From Actinomycetes bacterium (lineage in GTDB: Bacteria > Actinomycetota > Acidimicrobiia > Acidimicrobiales > Microtrichaceae), in contig JAEVZA010000136.1 in the NCBI GenBank assembly GCA_023392475.1, positions 1-6,545 on the forward strand: DNA of 6,545 bases. The letters are read 5' to 3'. A model generated the notes under the pieces. That model did not search any database. It had not been told where the DNA came from and saw only the letters and a program-made list of their open reading frames with translations. Positions 4,908 to 6,545 of this stretch are shown piece by piece; position 1 is the first letter of the stretch; each line of letters opens with the position of its first letter. The translations under genes were made by a program, and so were the position numbers.

Positions 4908-6014
4908 GTGCCCGCCACCGTCACGGAACCGTTCGAGGAGCTCGTCGACCGCATCACCGACGAGGCCGACGAGGGGTTCTTCCACACGGCCGCCCAGCTC
5001 GTCGTCGTGCACGACGGCGAGTGCGTGCTCGACGCGGCCGTCGGCCGCACGCACCTCCACGAGCCGTTCACCCGGGACACGCTCTCCGCGCTGTACTGCA
5101 CGGCCAAGCCGCTCGTCGCCGCCGCCGTCCTGCGACTCGTCGCGGAGGACGAGCTCAGCCTCGACGACCGCCTCGGCGACGTCGTGGACGACCTGGCCGC
5201 CGACTGGATCGCCGACCGCACCGTGGAGGAGGTCCTCGGCCACACCGCCGGCCTCCACGTCATGAACACCGTGCTCGCCCGGATCCTCCCCGAGCGGAGC
5301 CGCGAGGGCTGGCTGTACGCGTCGGAGCCGCCGACGGGCTGGCGCTACGGGCGCGACCGGTCGTACGCCGAGTTCGGCGGGTGGTACCTGCTCGGTCGGG
5401 CCATCGAGTCGCTGACCGGCACGCCGTTCGACCGCTACGTGCGCGAGGCCGTCCTCGACCCGTACGGCGTCCCGGCTGACGACCTCCTGCTCCGCCTCGA
5501 GGGCGACGACTTCGAGCGGGTGCGCTCCCGCATCTCGGCGACGTACGACCTCACGATGGACCAGCCCGTCCCGCTGCTCGCCGAGGTCGGCCCCGAGACC
5601 GCGGCCGAGTGGAACCCGGCGTTCGGCGCCTACGGGACGATGGCGGCCGTCGCCACCTTCTACGAGGGCCTGCTCGGCGACCTCCGCGGCGCGGACGTGG
5701 TCCTGCCGGCGGACCTGCTCCTCGAGGCCGCGACGGCGCGGCTGCCGCTCACCCCCGACGTCACGCTCGACCGGGACGCGGGCTTCGGCCTCGGGTTCAT
5801 GGCGCCGCTGTCGTCGCACTTCTTCGGCGAGGGCCCGTCCGACGCCGCGTTCGGGCACGCCGGCCAGGGCGGCACGAGCTTCGCGATGGCCGACCCCGAG
5901 CACGACGTGGTGCTCGCGGTGCTGTTCAACGCCGGGCTCGACGCGGACACCGCGCTCTCGTTCCGGCGCGTGCACCTCGTCGACGCGGTCTACCGGGCGC
6001 TGGGGCTGCGGTGA
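4908..6014 (+). CDS. Beta-lactamase/serine-hydrolase family protein with Cys in place of the catalytic Ser
   Basis: A 368-residue protein of the class C beta-lactamase, DD-peptidase and esterase fold. The N-terminal sheet is VVVHDGECVLDAAVG (32-46), followed by the first catalytic helix and its usual tail AAVLRLVAEDELSLDDRLGD (72-91). The family then has the turn VLGHTAGL (109-116), the second-motif region RSYAEFGGWYLLGRAIE (151-167), and the third motif HAG (317-319) in FGHAGQGGTSFAMADPE. The SxxK position reads CTAK (64-67): Lys67 is kept but the nucleophile is Cys64. The usual YSN is YAE (153-155). The protein may use a Cys nucleophile, have another activity, or be inactive. No signal peptide is seen, so it is probably cytoplasmic and not an antibiotic-resistance enzyme. 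GTG 4908 is the only reasonable start; no other start codon lies in frame between the upstream stop and it. The stop overlaps the next gene by four bases. Confidence 0.9.
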   Translation: MPATVTEPFEELVDRITDEADEGFFHTAAQLVVVHDGECVLDAAVGRTHLHEPFTRDTLSALYCTAKPLVAAAVLRLVAEDELSLDDRLGDVVDDLAADWIADRTVEEVLGHTAGLHVMNTVLARILPERSREGWLYASEPPTGWRYGRDRSYAEFGGWYLLGRAIESLTGTPFDRYVREAVLDPYGVPADDLLLRLEGDDFERVRSRISATYDLTMDQPVPLLAEVGPETAAEWNPAFGAYGTMAAVATFYEGLLGDLRGADVVLPADLLLEAATARLPLTPDVTLDRDAGFGLGFMAPLSSHFFGEGPSDAAFGHAGQGGTSFAMADPEHDVVLAVLFNAGLDADTALSFRRVHLVDAVYRALGLR

Positions 6015-6545
6015 CCGCCCCGTTCGCCGACCGGCTCGCGCGCGCCCGGGAGCGCATGGCGGGGCTGGGCGTCGACGCGCTGCTCCTGTCCGTGGGTGCG
6101 GACCTGCCGTGGCTGTGCGGCTACGAGGCGATGCCGCTGGAGCGCCTCACGATGCTGGTCGTGCCGTCCGTCGGCGACGCCACGCTCGTCGTCCCGGCGC
6201 TCGAGGCGCCGCGGGTCGTGGAGCGGCCCGAGGTGTGCTCGCTGCGGCCGTGGGCGGAGACCGAGGACCCCGTCCGCATCGTCGCCGACCTGCTCCGCTC
6301 GTGCGGCGCCGGCACGGCCGCGGTCGGCGACCGCACGTGGGCGCGCTTCCTGGTGGAGCTGCAGGCCGCGGTGCCGGGCGTGGCGTTCCGCCGCGGCAGC
6401 GAGATCACGGGTCCGCTGCGGGCCGTGAAGGACGACCACGAGGTGGACGCGCTGGCCCGGGCCGCCGCGGCCGCCGACCGCGTCGCCGACCGGTTGCGGG
6501 CGGGCGACGTGCGGCTCGTCGGGCGGACGGAGGCGCAGGTGTCGG
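6011..6545 (+). CDS. Creatinase-N / peptidase M24 (Xaa-Pro peptidase-like), 5' part
   Basis: The first 178 codons are in view and the gene runs off the window. The start GTG 6011 forms a GTGA overlap with the upstream stop, so the two are likely translationally coupled; ATG 6056 (Met16) is a weaker alternative. Residues 5-135 fit a creatinase N-terminal domain: a first helix (FADRLARARERMAGLGVDALLLS), the WLCGYEA segment (34-40, in the place of the common YLTGF), a VVPSVGDATLVVPALE strand pair, and a second half ending at GSEITGPLRAVKDDHEVDALARAAAAAD (129-156). That last stretch is the typical lead-in to the M24 'pita-bread' metallopeptidase domain. The metal-binding Asp, His and Glu residues would lie beyond the window, so peptidase activity cannot be judged. 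Pairing with a hydrolase of peptidase-like fold hints at shared substrate processing, but this is inference. Confidence 0.88.
   Translation, partial: MTAPFADRLARARERMAGLGVDALLLSVGADLPWLCGYEAMPLERLTMLVVPSVGDATLVVPALEAPRVVERPEVCSLRPWAETEDPVRIVADLLRSCGAGTAAVGDRTWARFLVELQAAVPGVAFRRGSEITGPLRAVKDDHEVDALARAAAAADRVADRLRAGDVRLVGRTEAQVS

Noticed and set aside
5085..5096. Ser60 (SALY) as an alternative SxxK nucleophile
   Set aside because: There is no Lys three residues on. Only CTAK (64-67) has the Lys and lies right before the conserved AAVLRL helix.
3573..5975. 800-codon open frame on the minus strand
   Set aside because: It is antisense to two well-supported genes and its product is an Arg/Val/Glu/His-rich low-complexity string without motifs. 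Long antisense frames are expected opposite genes with strong G/C third-position bias.
4908..6014. Antibiotic-resistance beta-lactamase
   Set aside because: No signal peptide, Cys in place of the catalytic Ser and a changed YSN motif make lactam hydrolysis unlikely.
1..6545. Mobile element, CRISPR array, tRNA, riboswitch or defence system
   Set aside because: No transposase or integrase motifs, no repeat-spacer pattern, no tRNA cloverleaf and no recognisable riboswitch. The genes look like ordinary chromosomal metabolism with uniform composition.

Overview
The window is a very G+C-rich stretch with strong third-position G/C bias, and all six genes lie on the + strand. The lipoate genes resemble actinobacterial ones: the region before the LipA cysteines and its VARDDLPDGG segment recall mycobacterial LipA, and E2 followed by lipB and lipA recalls the dlaT-Rv2216-lipB-lipA order of Mycobacterium tuberculosis. 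Together with GTG starts and TAnnnT -10 elements this suggests an actinobacterium. A deep lineage such as Acidimicrobiia is a guess. I see no tRNA, rRNA, CRISPR array, insertion sequence or phage gene.

Region 1 (1-2557), lipoate module. The window opens inside a 2-oxoacid dehydrogenase E2 gene (linker end plus the complete acyltransferase catalytic domain). Three bases after its stop comes one long reading frame carrying a complete octanoyltransferase (LipB) and a complete radical-SAM lipoyl synthase (LipA), joined in frame. LipB places octanoate on lipoyl domains and LipA inserts the two sulfurs, so an E2 gene and both steps of making its cofactor sit together.

Region 2 (2558-3593). After two GC-rich dyads comes a 260-residue protein of unknown function, whose second half faintly resembles an SCP2 (sterol carrier) domain. 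It is followed by 169 bases without a gene. These hold a terminator-like dyad, a 10-base-period direct repeat, and a plausible promoter whose predicted start point lies in an 8-2-8 palindrome of TetR-operator type.

Region 3 (3594-4841). A 415-residue acyl-CoA dehydrogenase. It lacks the usual C-terminal YEGT glutamate (Ala instead) but has a glutamate on the helix used by isovaleryl- and long-chain acyl-CoA dehydrogenases, and a charged insertion near the N-terminus.

Region 4 (4842-6545). After two dyads and a probable leaderless promoter lies a class C beta-lactamase/serine-hydrolase-fold protein in which the catalytic Ser of SxxK is Cys (CTAK). It overlaps by four bases (GTGA) the start of a creatinase-N/M24 peptidase-like gene that runs off the window. 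The two are probably translationally coupled.

Most of this is ordinary metabolism. The points most worth a second look are the LipB-LipA fusion, the Cys-for-Ser hydrolase and the operator-like palindrome at the dehydrogenase promoter.
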